Shown: piece by piece, positions 17,860 through 26,150 of the stretch
Position numbering within the stretch: position 1 is the stretch's first letter
How the letters are laid out: each line of letters opens with the position of its first letter
Source of the DNA: Alphaproteobacteria bacterium
Lineage (GTDB): Bacteria; Pseudomonadota; Alphaproteobacteria; CAAGCB01; CAG-977
Length of the DNA stretch: 64,000 nt
Assembly: GCA_017480385.1 (NCBI GenBank)
Contig: JAFVAT010000017.1
Coordinates: 1 to 64,000, forward strand
Reading direction: 5' to 3'
The notes under the pieces: model-generated
Database searches by the model: none
What the model was told of the DNA's origin: nothing
What the model saw: the letters and a program-made list of their open reading frames with translations, nothing else
Made by a program: the position numbers and the translations under genes

Positions 17860-18876
17860 GTGATTCAAAAAAATTGGCAAGACTTGATTAAGCCGAGCAC
17901 TATCGAAATTGAACATGCCGATGGTGCCGCGCGCAAAGCTACAATTGTCGTTGAACCGCTGGAACGCGGATTCGGCATGACGTTAGGCAATGCTTTGCGT
18001 CGTGTTTTGCTGTCGTCTTTGCAGGGGGCTGCCGTAACGGCAATCCATATTGACGGCGTGCTGCATGAATTTTCTTCCATTCCTGGCGTGCGTGAAGACG
18101 TTTCCGATATTATTTTGAATATCAAAATGCTGGCTTTGCGCTATGACGGCGAAGGAACGCGTCGTATGACTTTGAAAGCAACCGGCCCGTGCGAAGTAAC
18201 GGCTGCCATGATCGAAACGGGACATGATGTTGAAATCATGAATCCGGATCTGGTGATCTGCACTTTGGACAAGGACGCTGTTTTGAATATGGAACTGACG
18301 GTCGGCACAGGCAAAGGATATGTTCCGGCTTCTGCAAACAGACCTGAAGACTGCCCGATCGGCTTGATTCCGGTGGATTCGATTTTCAGCCCGATTACGC
18401 GTGCCGTTTATCAGATTGATAACGCTCGTGTCGGTCAGATTACGAACTACGACAAGCTGTCTTTGACAGTCGAAACAAACGGTACTGTTTCTCCGGAAGA
18501 TGCGGTTGCTTTGGCAGCTCGTATTCTGCAGGAACAGCTGAAACTGTTTGTCAACTTCGAAGAACCGGAAGAAGACGTAGAGGCCGAAAAGAAAGACGAA
18601 TTGCCGTTTAACCGCAATTTGCTGCGTAAAGTGGACGAATTGGAATTGTCCGTTCGTTCGGCGAATTGCCTGAAGAACGACAGCATTGTCTATATCGGTG
18701 ATTTAGTTCAAAAGACCGAAGCCGAAATGTTGCGTACGCCGAATTTCGGACGCAAGTCTTTGAATGAAATCAAAGAGGTTCTGGCTCAGATGGGATTACA
18801 TCTCGGTATGGAAGTGGTCGGTTGGCCGCCTGAAAATATCGAAACGCTGTCCAAGGGCTTGGAAGAACCGTTTTAA
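17860..18876 (+). CDS. rpoA: RNA polymerase alpha subunit
   Basis: Alpha subunit dimerises to start polymerase assembly, and its C-terminal domain contacts UP elements and activators. The N-terminal domain has [23 protein letters not shown]; the C-terminal domain has [23 protein letters not shown] and [25 protein letters not shown]. Length 338 is standard for alphaproteobacteria. GTG start at 17860, with GCAGGAG upstream. Confidence 0.98.
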   Translation: MIQKNWQDLIKPSTIEIEHADGAARKATIVVEPLERGFGMTLGNALRRVLLSSLQGAAVTAIHIDGVLHEFSSIPGVREDVSDIILNIKMLALRYDGEGTRRMTLKATGPCEVTAAMIETGHDVEIMNPDLVICTLDKDAVLNMELTVGTGKGYVPASANRPEDCPIGLIPVDSIFSPITRAVYQIDNARVGQITNYDKLSLTVETNGTVSPEDAVALAARILQEQLKLFVNFEEPEEDVEAEKKDELPFNRNLLRKVDELELSVRSANCLKNDSIVYIGDLVQKTEAEMLRTPNFGRKSLNEIKEVLAQMGLHLGMEVVGWPPENIETLSKGLEEPF

Positions 18877-18884
18877 ACAAATTC

Positions 18885-18989
18885 CTGTTCGGGAGAACAG
18901 GGCTGCGGCATACGGAGCTTTCTGATGTTCACGGTGGGCTCAGAGGATACGGTGCTGCGGAAGGAATTATCGGTTTCGTGCGCGAAACC
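18885..18989 (+). promoter_or_regulatory. Stem-loops in the rpoA-rplQ gap
   Basis: CTGTTC-GGGA-GAACAG at 18885-18900 and GGTTTCG-TGCG-CGAAACC at 18972-18989, both with 4-nt loops. The second lies only 6 nt before the GGAGG ribosome binding site of rplQ and could influence its translation. Confidence 0.5.
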
Positions 18990-19005
18990 ATGATTGGAGG
19001 ATAAA

Positions 19006-19428
19006 ATGAATCATCGTAACAGTAAGCGTAAGCTGAATAAATCTATTACACACCGCCGCGCGATGTTTGCCAATATGGCCAATGCGCTGATCAAGCATGA
19101 ACAAATTAAAACCACGCTGCCCAAAGCCAAGGAACTGCGTCCTGTCTTTGAAAAGCTTATCACTGCTGCCAAAGTCGGTGATTTGCACAAGCGTCGTCAG
19201 CTAATTTCTTTCCTACGTGATGAAAAAATGGTGGAAAAGCTGATTGCGACGTTGGCTCCGCGTTACAAAGACCGTCACGGCGGCTATGTCCGCGTTTTGA
19301 AAGCCGGTCTGCGTTACGGCGACTGCGCCCCAATGGCGTTTATTGAATTGGTTGACCGCGATGTCAATGCCAAAGGTCTGGATTCCGGTCCGGTTCAAGT
19401 CGCTGAGGAAGCGGAAGAAGCGAAATAA
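19006..19428 (+). CDS. rplQ: 50S ribosomal protein L17
   Basis: L17 at the tunnel exit side. [29 protein letters not shown] and the end [15 protein letters not shown] are family signatures. ATG at 19006 was chosen since GGAGG at 18996-19000 is 5 nt upstream; an in-frame TTG at 18994 would overlap that site. Length 140, with an acidic AEEAEEAK tail. Last gene of the operon, followed by a terminator. Confidence 0.97.
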   Translation: MNHRNSKRKLNKSITHRRAMFANMANALIKHEQIKTTLPKAKELRPVFEKLITAAKVGDLHKRRQLISFLRDEKMVEKLIATLAPRYKDRHGGYVRVLKAGLRYGDCAPMAFIELVDRDVNAKGLDSGPVQVAEEAEEAK

Positions 19429-19451
19429 CGTGTGTTTTTTGACTTCACAGA

Positions 19452-19484
19452 GAAACGGCTTCGCAAGGGGCCGTTTCTTTTTTT
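19452..19484 (+). terminator. Rho-independent terminator after rplQ
   Basis: GAAACGGC at 19452-19459 pairs with GCCGTTTC at 19470-19477; 10-nt loop; a run of seven Ts follows. Marks the end of the alpha operon. Confidence 0.9.
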
Positions 19485-19615
19485 GTAACTCGAAAACCAC
19501 GCGCTAGGCACGTGGTTCAGAAAAGCTTATAGCTATGCGCAGAAAAAAAACTCCTTTGCTACAATGCAGGAGGTCTGGTGAACCGACGAGCTTTGAAGTC
19601 AAAAGAGTAATCAAT

Positions 19616-19777
19616 ATGAATGATATGCATACGCTGTTGCATTCGATATGGAATTGTAAAAAAAATCAACCGGCGCTTGCCTCCGAAGTGTTTTATAGGG
19701 AAAAACAGTTTTTTTTGATCTATGAACAAGAGGGTAAGATCAAAGTAGGGAATTTTAGACAAAAAGATTTTTGTTGA
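19616..19777 (+). CDS. Small protein of unknown function; best preserved copy of a decayed repeat
   Basis: From ATG 19616 the frame gives 53 residues beginning MNDMHTLLHS and ending GKIKVGNFRQKDFC; a longer frame opens at 19535. No strong ribosome binding site. Related sequence recurs in decayed form at about 20521-20735 and 37706-37880, in the last case as VHVLPHS and VFYIGKF interrupted by stops. So this is either a living small gene or the best copy of a dispersed element. Function unknown. Confidence 0.4.
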   Translation: MNDMHTLLHSIWNCKKNQPALASEVFYREKQFFLIYEQEGKIKVGNFRQKDFC

Positions 19778-19802
19778 AATTCGGATATGTCGGGGATATA
19801 TT
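19774..19802 (+). promoter_or_regulatory. Promoter of the first tandem-family gene
   Basis: TTGAAA at 19774-19779, 17-bp spacer, TATATT at 19797-19802. It lies 28 bp before the start of the 209-residue gene, with AGGAGG as ribosome binding site. Confidence 0.65.
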
Positions 19803-19829
19803 TTTGATAGAAAAATTAGGAGGAACGCT

Positions 19830-20459
19830 ATGTCTGTGACATTGATGTGGACAGGATTGAAACAGCCGAAAGGAACGGAAAAGGAAATTCAGGAACAGAA
19901 AAACCTGAAAAACTATCTGGGGCATTCCATTAGTCTGATGAATCAGGAAGATCAGGAAAAAATTGATTCGGTTACGGCTGCATATGCCGGTAAAATCAGC
20001 AAGGATACCGTAGAACAGGCCTCCGCTCAGGTTCGTAAGGAAATGAAGGGATACGGTCTCAAAACTAAATTGAATGAACGTTTGAATGCGGACGGCATGG
20101 AACGGGCCTTGAAAGGAACTACAACGGCGCAACGTCTTTTTGCTGAAGCGTTTGTAACGATTGCTCCGGGATTTTGTACGGGGGTTGCGGTTTCCGTCTT
20201 TAATAATGATGCAGGTAAAGTTGTTGGCGGGGCGATGTTGGCAAATGATCTGCTTAAAACCGCGCTCAGATATGCAGTTGTTTCCTCCAATGAAAAAGAG
20301 GCGGCGGATGTCAAACAATATGGGGAATTGAAACGTATTGACTGGGCTTTGAAGAAGCTGAAGAAGGAAATAAAGTCTCAGGCAAAACCGGCAGAGGCGC
20401 GCAATGTTGGATTGGAAAATATGTTGTCTGCCAAAGTTGCGGCGGCAAAGGCGAGGTAG
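19830..20459 (+). CDS. Lineage-specific protein, divergent member of a three-gene family
   Basis: 209 residues, no signal peptide. Charged helical N-terminal part (about 1-100), a hydrophobic Gly/Ala/Val-rich centre (about 105-150, FAEAFVTIAPGFCTGVAVSV and following), then a charged helix YGELKRIDWALKKLKKEI and an Ala/Lys tail ending VAAAKAR. The YxELKxxxxALKxLKxE motif and the QVxKExxxYG segment are shared with the next two genes, which argues for common ancestry. AGGAGG precedes the ATG, and it has its own promoter and terminator. Function unknown; the central hydrophobic region could insert in a membrane. Confidence 0.7.
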   Translation: MSVTLMWTGLKQPKGTEKEIQEQKNLKNYLGHSISLMNQEDQEKIDSVTAAYAGKISKDTVEQASAQVRKEMKGYGLKTKLNERLNADGMERALKGTTTAQRLFAEAFVTIAPGFCTGVAVSVFNNDAGKVVGGAMLANDLLKTALRYAVVSSNEKEAADVKQYGELKRIDWALKKLKKEIKSQAKPAEARNVGLENMLSAKVAAAKAR

Positions 20460-20481
20460 TTTTTATTGATTTAAGAAACAG

Positions 20482-20510
20482 CGGCTTCTGATTATGCAGA
20501 AGCCGTTTTG
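20482..20510 (+). terminator. Rho-independent terminator
   Basis: CGGCTTCTG at 20482-20490 and CAGAAGCCG at 20497-20505 with an ATTATG loop, followed by TTTTGTT. Ends the 209-residue gene's transcript. Confidence 0.85.
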
Positions 20511-20520
20511 TTATTAGAAA

Positions 20521-20735
20521 GAACTATGTTGGGCGTATGGTTCCGGAAATTTATAAGCTGTACGCAGAAAAGGACTTCTTTGTTACATATGACTAGTCCG
20601 ACGAGAGGCGTATTAAATGAATCATCATAACAAATGAACCGTGCGTGTTATTCTGCCCGACAAAGAATCGAAAATTTCTTCAGAGACTTAATGCAGAAAA
20701 AGAGCTTGGAAATTTTTGTCTAAAAATGAAAAAAA
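20521..20735 (+). repeat. Decayed copy of the small-gene repeat
   Basis: The first 70 bases resemble 19500-19590 (shared blocks TTATA-AGCT, CGCAGAAAA, CTTTG-TACA and CCGACGAG), and the end encodes LGNFCLKMK, similar to VGNFRQKDF of the copy at 19616-19777. No intact frame remains. It fills the gap before the promoter at 20739. Confidence 0.5.
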
Positions 20736-20738
20736 TTA

Positions 20739-20766
20739 TTGAAAAGACATCTTTTTTCGTTATAAT
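20739..20766 (+). promoter_or_regulatory. Strong sigma-70-type promoter
   Basis: TTGAAA at 20739-20744, 16-bp spacer, TATAAT at 20761-20766 (perfect -10). It drives the 20806 and 21504 gene pair. Confidence 0.75.
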
Positions 20767-20805
20767 TTTCTTAATAGTTTTTTATTGATTTATGGAGATA
20801 GAAAA

Positions 20806-21471
20806 ATGGCTCTGAATTTTCTTCGTTCTTCTCAAAAAAGCACTTTAAGTCCAGAGGCTAAAGAATTATTGAACAGCTATATGGCCGGTGCCAAAAAGGA
20901 AATCGGCTTTGTTTCCAAAAGTAAAGCGGAAGAAAAATCTGTTTTGTATGCCATGGATTTTTATCATTCGGGAAAGGCCGAAGGATTGACAAAATCCGAT
21001 GTTAAGATCATGGAAAAGCAGGTCAATAAGGAATTAAAGCAATATGGTGTTCAGGAACATATCAATTATGCGGCGAATCTGCGCGCGAAAGAAGAAAATC
21101 CGTTGCCGGCTCTTTTGAAAGATGCGGGGATCGGGTTGTTAGCGGCATCAACAGCTGCTTCTGCTGCAGCAGACGGTCAGTATGGCATTGCGCTAGGAGT
21201 GGTCGGTGTCGGGGTTATTGCGGCAGCAACAAAAGCGGCGATAGTGTATGCCGGTTTACCTAATACGGAAGAACAAAGCAAAAAAGTCGATGAATATACG
21301 GAATTAAAACATGCTCAATTGGCTTTAAAACAGCTGAAACGCGAATTTAAAGCGGCTGAACGGGCCGAATACAAAAAGGAAGTGTCTCAGCTTTTTGCGG
21401 CGGGCTATGGCCAGCCGAGCGGTGGTTTTGTTCAGGCAGCAATGCTGAAAAGACAGAAAGCCGGTCGTTAA
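20806..21471 (+). CDS. Lineage-specific protein, tandem paralogue 1
   Basis: 221 residues from ATG 20806 (GGAG at 20794-20797; an in-frame start at 20785 lies before this binding site). N-terminal helical region with LSPEAKELLNSYMAGAKKE and DVKIMEKQVNKELKQYG; a two-lobed hydrophobic centre of about 45 residues (GIGLLAASTAASAAA and ALGVVGVGVIAAA); then ELKHAQLALKQLKRE and FAAGYGQPSGG, ending VQAAMLKRQKAGR. About half identical to the next gene by eye in the outer parts, with the hydrophobic centre divergent. No signal peptide. Function unknown. Confidence 0.75.
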   Translation: MALNFLRSSQKSTLSPEAKELLNSYMAGAKKEIGFVSKSKAEEKSVLYAMDFYHSGKAEGLTKSDVKIMEKQVNKELKQYGVQEHINYAANLRAKEENPLPALLKDAGIGLLAASTAASAAADGQYGIALGVVGVGVIAAATKAAIVYAGLPNTEEQSKKVDEYTELKHAQLALKQLKREFKAAERAEYKKEVSQLFAAGYGQPSGGFVQAAMLKRQKAGR

Positions 21472-21503
21472 AATAAGAAATATTAGAGAGGGGGATAAAT
21501 AAA

Positions 21504-22196
21504 ATGGGATTAGAACTGCTTTTTTCTTCAAAAGAAAAAACTCTTAGTCCGGAGACGAAGAAGCTGTTGGACGGTTATATGGCCGGCGCTAAAAAGGAAA
21601 TAGGCTTTGTTGATAAAAACGAAGCTTATTGGAAGGCGGAAAAGTATGCCTCCGATTTCTTTAAATCCGGAAAGGCTGACAGCCTGACGACAGAAGATGT
21701 CAAGTTAATGGAAAAGCAGGTGGCTAAAGAGATAAGAGGCTATGGCTTTAAAGAACGGTTGAATTATGCTTCGAATACAAAGGCGAAAGAAGAGACCGCC
21801 TTTGAAATGATCGGTTTGAAAGCGGCGGGGTTAACCGTTCTGGGATTGGGCGGCGCAGCATTGGATCCTGACTTGGGAACGCCCGTTGTTTTAGCCGGTT
21901 ATGCGGCTTTGGCGGTGGAAACGGTCGTTCGCTGTGCCAGTTTGCCGAAAGACGATGCGCAGGCTAAAAAGATTGAAGATTATACGGATTTAAAGCATGC
22001 TCAGTTGGCTTTGAAACAGTTAAAGCGCGAGATTGGATTTAAAGAATCCTATGATCGTGATGTCAAACGGGCGGAGAAGATCGACGCTTATAAAGAAGAT
22101 GTCAAAAAGCTGTTTGCAGCGGGCTACGGTCAGCCGAGCGGCGGATTGGTTCAAGCGCCGATCGCGGCGGCTAAGTTGAGAAATCAAGGCCGTTAG
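21504..22196 (+). CDS. Lineage-specific protein, tandem paralogue 2
   Basis: 230 residues. Same layout as the previous gene: LSPETKKLLDGYMAGAKKE, DVKLMEKQVAKEIRGYG, a hydrophobic centre (AAGLTVLGLGGAALD and VVLAGYAALAVE), DLKHAQLALKQLKRE, FAAGYGQPSGG and the tail VQAPIAAAKLRNQGR. It follows by 32 nt with GAGAGGGGG as binding site, so it is cotranscribed. Conservation of the flanks with a drifting hydrophobic core suggests the core is kept only for hydrophobicity. Function unknown. Confidence 0.75.
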   Translation: MGLELLFSSKEKTLSPETKKLLDGYMAGAKKEIGFVDKNEAYWKAEKYASDFFKSGKADSLTTEDVKLMEKQVAKEIRGYGFKERLNYASNTKAKEETAFEMIGLKAAGLTVLGLGGAALDPDLGTPVVLAGYAALAVETVVRCASLPKDDAQAKKIEDYTDLKHAQLALKQLKREIGFKESYDRDVKRAEKIDAYKEDVKKLFAAGYGQPSGGLVQAPIAAAKLRNQGR

Positions 22197-22210
22197 AAAA
22201 TTTTTTTAAG

Positions 22211-22244
22211 AAAAGTCCTCTGATGAAAATCGGAGGACTTTTTT
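22211..22244 (+). terminator. Rho-independent terminator after the tandem pair
   Basis: AAAAGTCCTC at 22211-22220 pairs with GAGGACTTTT at 22233-22242, with further T bases behind. Typical intrinsic terminator. Confidence 0.9.
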
Positions 22245-22332
22245 GTATGAGAAAAAACAATTTGCCGTATTGAAAAGTATTCTTTGTTGCGCTAAACCGT
22301 TAGAAAAACTATCGGTTAAAGGGCGGGGGAAA

Positions 22333-23772
22333 ATGATTACGTTTTGTATCGGTTTGATTGTTTTATTTGTCGGCGGATTCTTTTATTCCCGCCGCGTTGA
22401 TCGGATATTCGGACCAGATGATCGGAAAACGCCAGCGTACGCTTTGGAAAACGGTGTTGATTTCGTACCGATGAGTGAGAAGCAAAACGCTTTGATTCAG
22501 TTCTTAAACATTGCCGGAACAGGGCCGATTTTGGGACCGATTTTGGGGATTTTATTCGGACCTGTCGCTTTTATTTTAATTCCGATCGGCAATATTTTTG
22601 CCGGAGCCGTCCATGATTATTTTTGCGGTATGATTTCCATGCGCCATAACGGCGAACAGATGCCGCAGCTGGTGAAACGGTATTTGGGAACAAAGACGTA
22701 TAGAGTTTATAACATCTTTTTGTGTTTGGCTCTGTTTCTTGTTGCCGCGGTGTTTCTGTATCTGCCGGGGGATCTTTTTGTCGAACAGATCGCCGGTAAA
22801 AAAGCGTCCGTTTCCGAACCGCTGCTATGGATCGTGTACGGTGTCATTTTCTTTTATTATATGATCGCGATGTTGTTTCCGATCGACAAGATCATCGGGA
22901 AACTGTACCCGTTTTTCGGCGGTTTGCTGTTAATTTCTTCCGCCGCGATCGGCGTATGTCTGTTTATTGAAGGCTATCCGCTGGATGAGCTGAACTTTTC
23001 CAATTGGAAAGGCTTATATCCGAACGGAGACGCGCTTGTCCCAATGTTCTTTGTAACGGTGGCTTGCGGGATTGTGTCCGGATTTCACGCCAGTCAGACA
23101 ACTTTGATTTCCAGAACGCTTGAATCCGAGCGGCAGGGGAGGTTTGTTTTTTACGGCATGATGGTCGCGGAAGGGCTGGTTGCGATGATTTGGGCGGCGG
23201 CGGCCATGGGGCTGTATAACAAGGGGATCGATCCCGTCCATGTCGGCAAGCCGTCGGTCGTCGGGCTGGTATCCAAGGATTTGTTAGGCGTTTCTGCCGG
23301 CATGATTGCGATTTTTGGCATGATTATTCTGCCGATTACGTCCGGAGATACGGCATTAAGGGCGATGCGGCTGATCATCGCCGAAAACCTGAACATTGAC
23401 CAAAAGCCAAAGAAGAACCGTTTGGCCATTACGTTGATTATGCTGGCCGGAGTCGCATTCCTGCTTTACTTTGCCAAAGCAAACGGCGATCAGTTTACAA
23501 AACTGTGGCGGTATTTTGCGTGGAGCAATCAGACCCTTGCCGTATTCACGTTTACAATTATCGCATTGTATCTGATTGAGCAGCGCAAAACGATTTTATT
23601 TATTCTGATCCCCGGAACATTTTATCTGTTCGTGATTTCCAGCTATATTTTTCATCAGGAAATCGGGTTCGGGCTGTCTGATACGGTGTCTTACGGACTG
23701 GCGGCGGGATTGAGTGCGATTTATATCGCCGGCGTTGTTTGGAAAAATCGGCTGACGAATAAAAAGAACTGA
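22333..23772 (+). CDS. Carbon starvation CstA-family transporter, short form
   Basis: 479 residues from ATG 22333 with GGGGGA just upstream; a longer frame from TTG 22243 would start inside the preceding terminator and is rejected. About 12-14 hydrophobic segments. Family features: TPAYALENGVDFVP, the loop NIAGTGPILGPILGILFGP, and NIFAGAVHDYFCGMISMRH. CstA and BtsT of E. coli (about 700 residues) import peptides or pyruvate; the short form is common in anaerobes. Substrate here not predictable. Confidence 0.88.
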   Translation: MITFCIGLIVLFVGGFFYSRRVDRIFGPDDRKTPAYALENGVDFVPMSEKQNALIQFLNIAGTGPILGPILGILFGPVAFILIPIGNIFAGAVHDYFCGMISMRHNGEQMPQLVKRYLGTKTYRVYNIFLCLALFLVAAVFLYLPGDLFVEQIAGKKASVSEPLLWIVYGVIFFYYMIAMLFPIDKIIGKLYPFFGGLLLISSAAIGVCLFIEGYPLDELNFSNWKGLYPNGDALVPMFFVTVACGIVSGFHASQTTLISRTLESERQGRFVFYGMMVAEGLVAMIWAAAAMGLYNKGIDPVHVGKPSVVGLVSKDLLGVSAGMIAIFGMIILPITSGDTALRAMRLIIAENLNIDQKPKKNRLAITLIMLAGVAFLLYFAKANGDQFTKLWRYFAWSNQTLAVFTFTIIALYLIEQRKTILFILIPGTFYLFVISSYIFHQEIGFGLSDTVSYGLAAGLSAIYIAGVVWKNRLTNKKN

Positions 23773-23829
23773 TGAAAAGGCGGCGTTAATCTGCTACAAC
23801 AGAAAAATATATTAACGAAGGATTAACGC

Positions 23830-25140
23830 GTGCCGTCTTTATTTGATTCTACCGTAGCCCAGCCTTTGGCGGACAGATTGCGTCCGCAGACGATAGAGGA
23901 AGTCGTCGGACAGGATCATCTGCTATCCGCAGATGCGCCGTTGGGACGTATGCTGATTACGGGCAAAGTGTCTTCATTTATTTTATGGGGACCGCCGGGG
24001 TGCGGCAAAACGACGATCGCGCGATTGTTAGCACACCATACCGATATGGCGTTCGAGCCGATCTCTGCCGTGTTTTCAGGCGTTGCCGACCTGCGCAAAA
24101 TCTTTGAAACGGCCAAGCAGAGACGGCAAACGGGGCGGGCGACGGTCTTGTTTGTTGATGAAATCCACCGCTTTAACCGTTCCCAGCAGGACGGCTTTCT
24201 GCCGTATGTGGAAGACGGTACTGTCGTTTTAGTCGGCGCAACAACAGAAAATCCGTCTTTCGAGCTGAATGCGGCTTTGCTGTCGCGGTGCAAAGTCTTT
24301 GTGCTGAAACGTTTGTCTGAAGATGCTTTGGAGGCGATCATTGCGCGTGCCGAAAAACTGACGGGGCGGACTTTGCCGGTTGTGGAACAGGCAAGGGAAC
24401 AGCTGAAAGCAATGGCGGACGGGGATGGACGTTATTTGTCCAATATGTTGGAGGCATTGTTTGACTTGCCGGATCGGGATCTGGCGAACGGGCCTCTGTC
24501 GGTTGAAAAGATGATGACCATTGTTGCCCGCCGTCCCGCCGTTTATGACAAGGACAGGGAAGGGCACTATAATCTGATCAGCGCGGTGCACAAATCTTTG
24601 CGCGGTTCGGATCCCGATGCGGGGCTGTATTGGGTCGCGCGCATGATGACGGCAGGCGAAGACCCGAAATACATTTTCCGCCGTTTGACTCGTTTTGCCG
24701 TCGAAGATGTCGGACTGGCCGATCCGAACGCTTTGCTGCAGGCGGTGTCTGCATGGCAGGCGTATGAGCGGCTCGGCTCTCCGGAAGGGGATTTGGCGTT
24801 GGCGCAGCTGGTCGTTTATTTGGCGACCGCACCGAAGTCGATCAGTGTTTATAAGGGGTGGAATACGGCGGTGCGTCTGGCAAAGGAAACGGGTTCTTTA
24901 ATGCCGCCGATGAACATCTTGAACGCGCCGACAAAGTTGATGAAAGAATTGGGATACAGCGACGGGTACGAATATGATCCCGATACGGCGAACGGTTTTT
25001 CAGGCGCGAATTATTTTCCGAAAGAAATGGGACGGCAAAAAATCTATCACCCGATCGAACGCGGCTTTGAACGCGAAATCGTCAAGCGCATCGCGTATTG
25101 GGACAAATTAAGAAAGGAAATTGAAAATGGGCGGCGTTAA
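23830..25140 (+). CDS. rarA: Replication-associated recombination ATPase RarA (MgsA)
   Basis: 436 residues. Clamp-loader-like AAA+ ATPase acting at stalled forks. Walker A GPPGCGKTTIARLL near residue 56, Walker B VLFVDEIHRFNRSQQD near 110, sensor 1 GATTENPSFELN. The start PLADRLRPQTIEEVVGQDHLL and the C-terminal MPPMNILNAPTKLMKELGY are family features. GTG start at 23830 with GAAGGA upstream. Overlaps the next gene by 14 nt. Confidence 0.95.
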   Translation: MPSLFDSTVAQPLADRLRPQTIEEVVGQDHLLSADAPLGRMLITGKVSSFILWGPPGCGKTTIARLLAHHTDMAFEPISAVFSGVADLRKIFETAKQRRQTGRATVLFVDEIHRFNRSQQDGFLPYVEDGTVVLVGATTENPSFELNAALLSRCKVFVLKRLSEDALEAIIARAEKLTGRTLPVVEQAREQLKAMADGDGRYLSNMLEALFDLPDRDLANGPLSVEKMMTIVARRPAVYDKDREGHYNLISAVHKSLRGSDPDAGLYWVARMMTAGEDPKYIFRRLTRFAVEDVGLADPNALLQAVSAWQAYERLGSPEGDLALAQLVVYLATAPKSISVYKGWNTAVRLAKETGSLMPPMNILNAPTKLMKELGYSDGYEYDPDTANGFSGANYFPKEMGRQKIYHPIERGFEREIVKRIAYWDKLRKEIENGRR

Positions 25141-26131
25141 TCTGGTCACCGTTTCCGCCGATGACGGGGAAGTTCGGCTGGACCGCTGGTTCAAGAGGCA
25201 CTATCCGCAGTTGACGCAGGGGCAGCTGCAAAAGCTTTTGCGCACAAAGCAAATCAAGGTCGACGGCAAAAAGGCCGAGGCTTCACAGCATTTGATAGAG
25301 GGGCAGACTGTTCGGGTGCCGCCTCTGCCGGAACAGGGATCGCCGATGCTTCAGGCTAAAATCCGCCGCGACAGTGCCGTTGTGTCGGATCAGGACGCGG
25401 CGTTTGTGCAAAGCCTTGTGATTTACAAAGATAAAGATGTGCTTGTTTTGAACAAACCCGCGGGATTGGCGGTGCAGGGCGGAACGGGGATCACGCGTCA
25501 CCTGGATGGCATGCTGTCGGCACTGCGTTTTGAAAAGGACGAAAATCCGCGCTTGGTCCACCGACTGGACAAGGATACCAGCGGTGTGCTGGTGCTGGGG
25601 CGTACTCCCGCCGCGGCGGCCAAACTGGCAGAGGCGTTTCGTTCGCGTGAGGCCAAGAAGGTTTATTGGGCTCTGGTGTTCGGCGTTCCCGAAATCAAAG
25701 AGGGTAAAATCAGCGCTAAGCTGCTGAAATGTTCCGGCGAGCAGGGCGGTGAATCCGTTCGTGTTGATGAAAAAAACGGGCAAAAAGCGGCGACGCTTTA
25801 CCGTGTTGTGGACGAAGCGTACAAAAAGGCGGCCTGGCTGGAATTGATGCCTTTGACAGGACGGACGCATCAGCTGCGCGTGCATTGCCAATATATGGGG
25901 CACCCGATTGTCGGAGACGGCAAATATAAGGGGGATTTCCCTGCGGCAGATTATTTGAAGTATGGACGGGATCTGCATTTGCATGCCCGTGCGCTGCGCA
26001 TGCCCTTGCCAAGTGGCAAAATGCTGGAAGTTTATGCGCCGTTGTCCGATAAAATGGCAGACAGTTTTGATTTTTTCGGCTTTTCGTATAAAAAGCCCGA
26101 AAATCCGTTTAAGAAATTTCCATTAATATAA
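25127..26131 (+). CDS. rluC: RluC-type 23S rRNA pseudouridine synthase
   Basis: 334 residues. N-terminal S4 RNA-binding domain (DRWFKRHYPQLTQGQLQKLLRTKQIKVDG) and a RluA-family catalytic domain with RLVHRLDKDTSGVLVLGRT, whose Asp is the nucleophile, and LTGRTHQLRVHCQYMGHPIVGD. It most resembles RluC (uridines near 955, 2504 and 2580 in E. coli), but RluD cannot be excluded. ATG 25127 lies inside rarA, with AAAGGA at 25113-25118, so the two are coupled. Confidence 0.9.
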   Translation: MGGVNLVTVSADDGEVRLDRWFKRHYPQLTQGQLQKLLRTKQIKVDGKKAEASQHLIEGQTVRVPPLPEQGSPMLQAKIRRDSAVVSDQDAAFVQSLVIYKDKDVLVLNKPAGLAVQGGTGITRHLDGMLSALRFEKDENPRLVHRLDKDTSGVLVLGRTPAAAAKLAEAFRSREAKKVYWALVFGVPEIKEGKISAKLLKCSGEQGGESVRVDEKNGQKAATLYRVVDEAYKKAAWLELMPLTGRTHQLRVHCQYMGHPIVGDGKYKGDFPAADYLKYGRDLHLHARALRMPLPSGKMLEVYAPLSDKMADSFDFFGFSYKKPENPFKKFPLI

Positions 26132-26150
26132 ATCAAGAAGGAGACAGATT

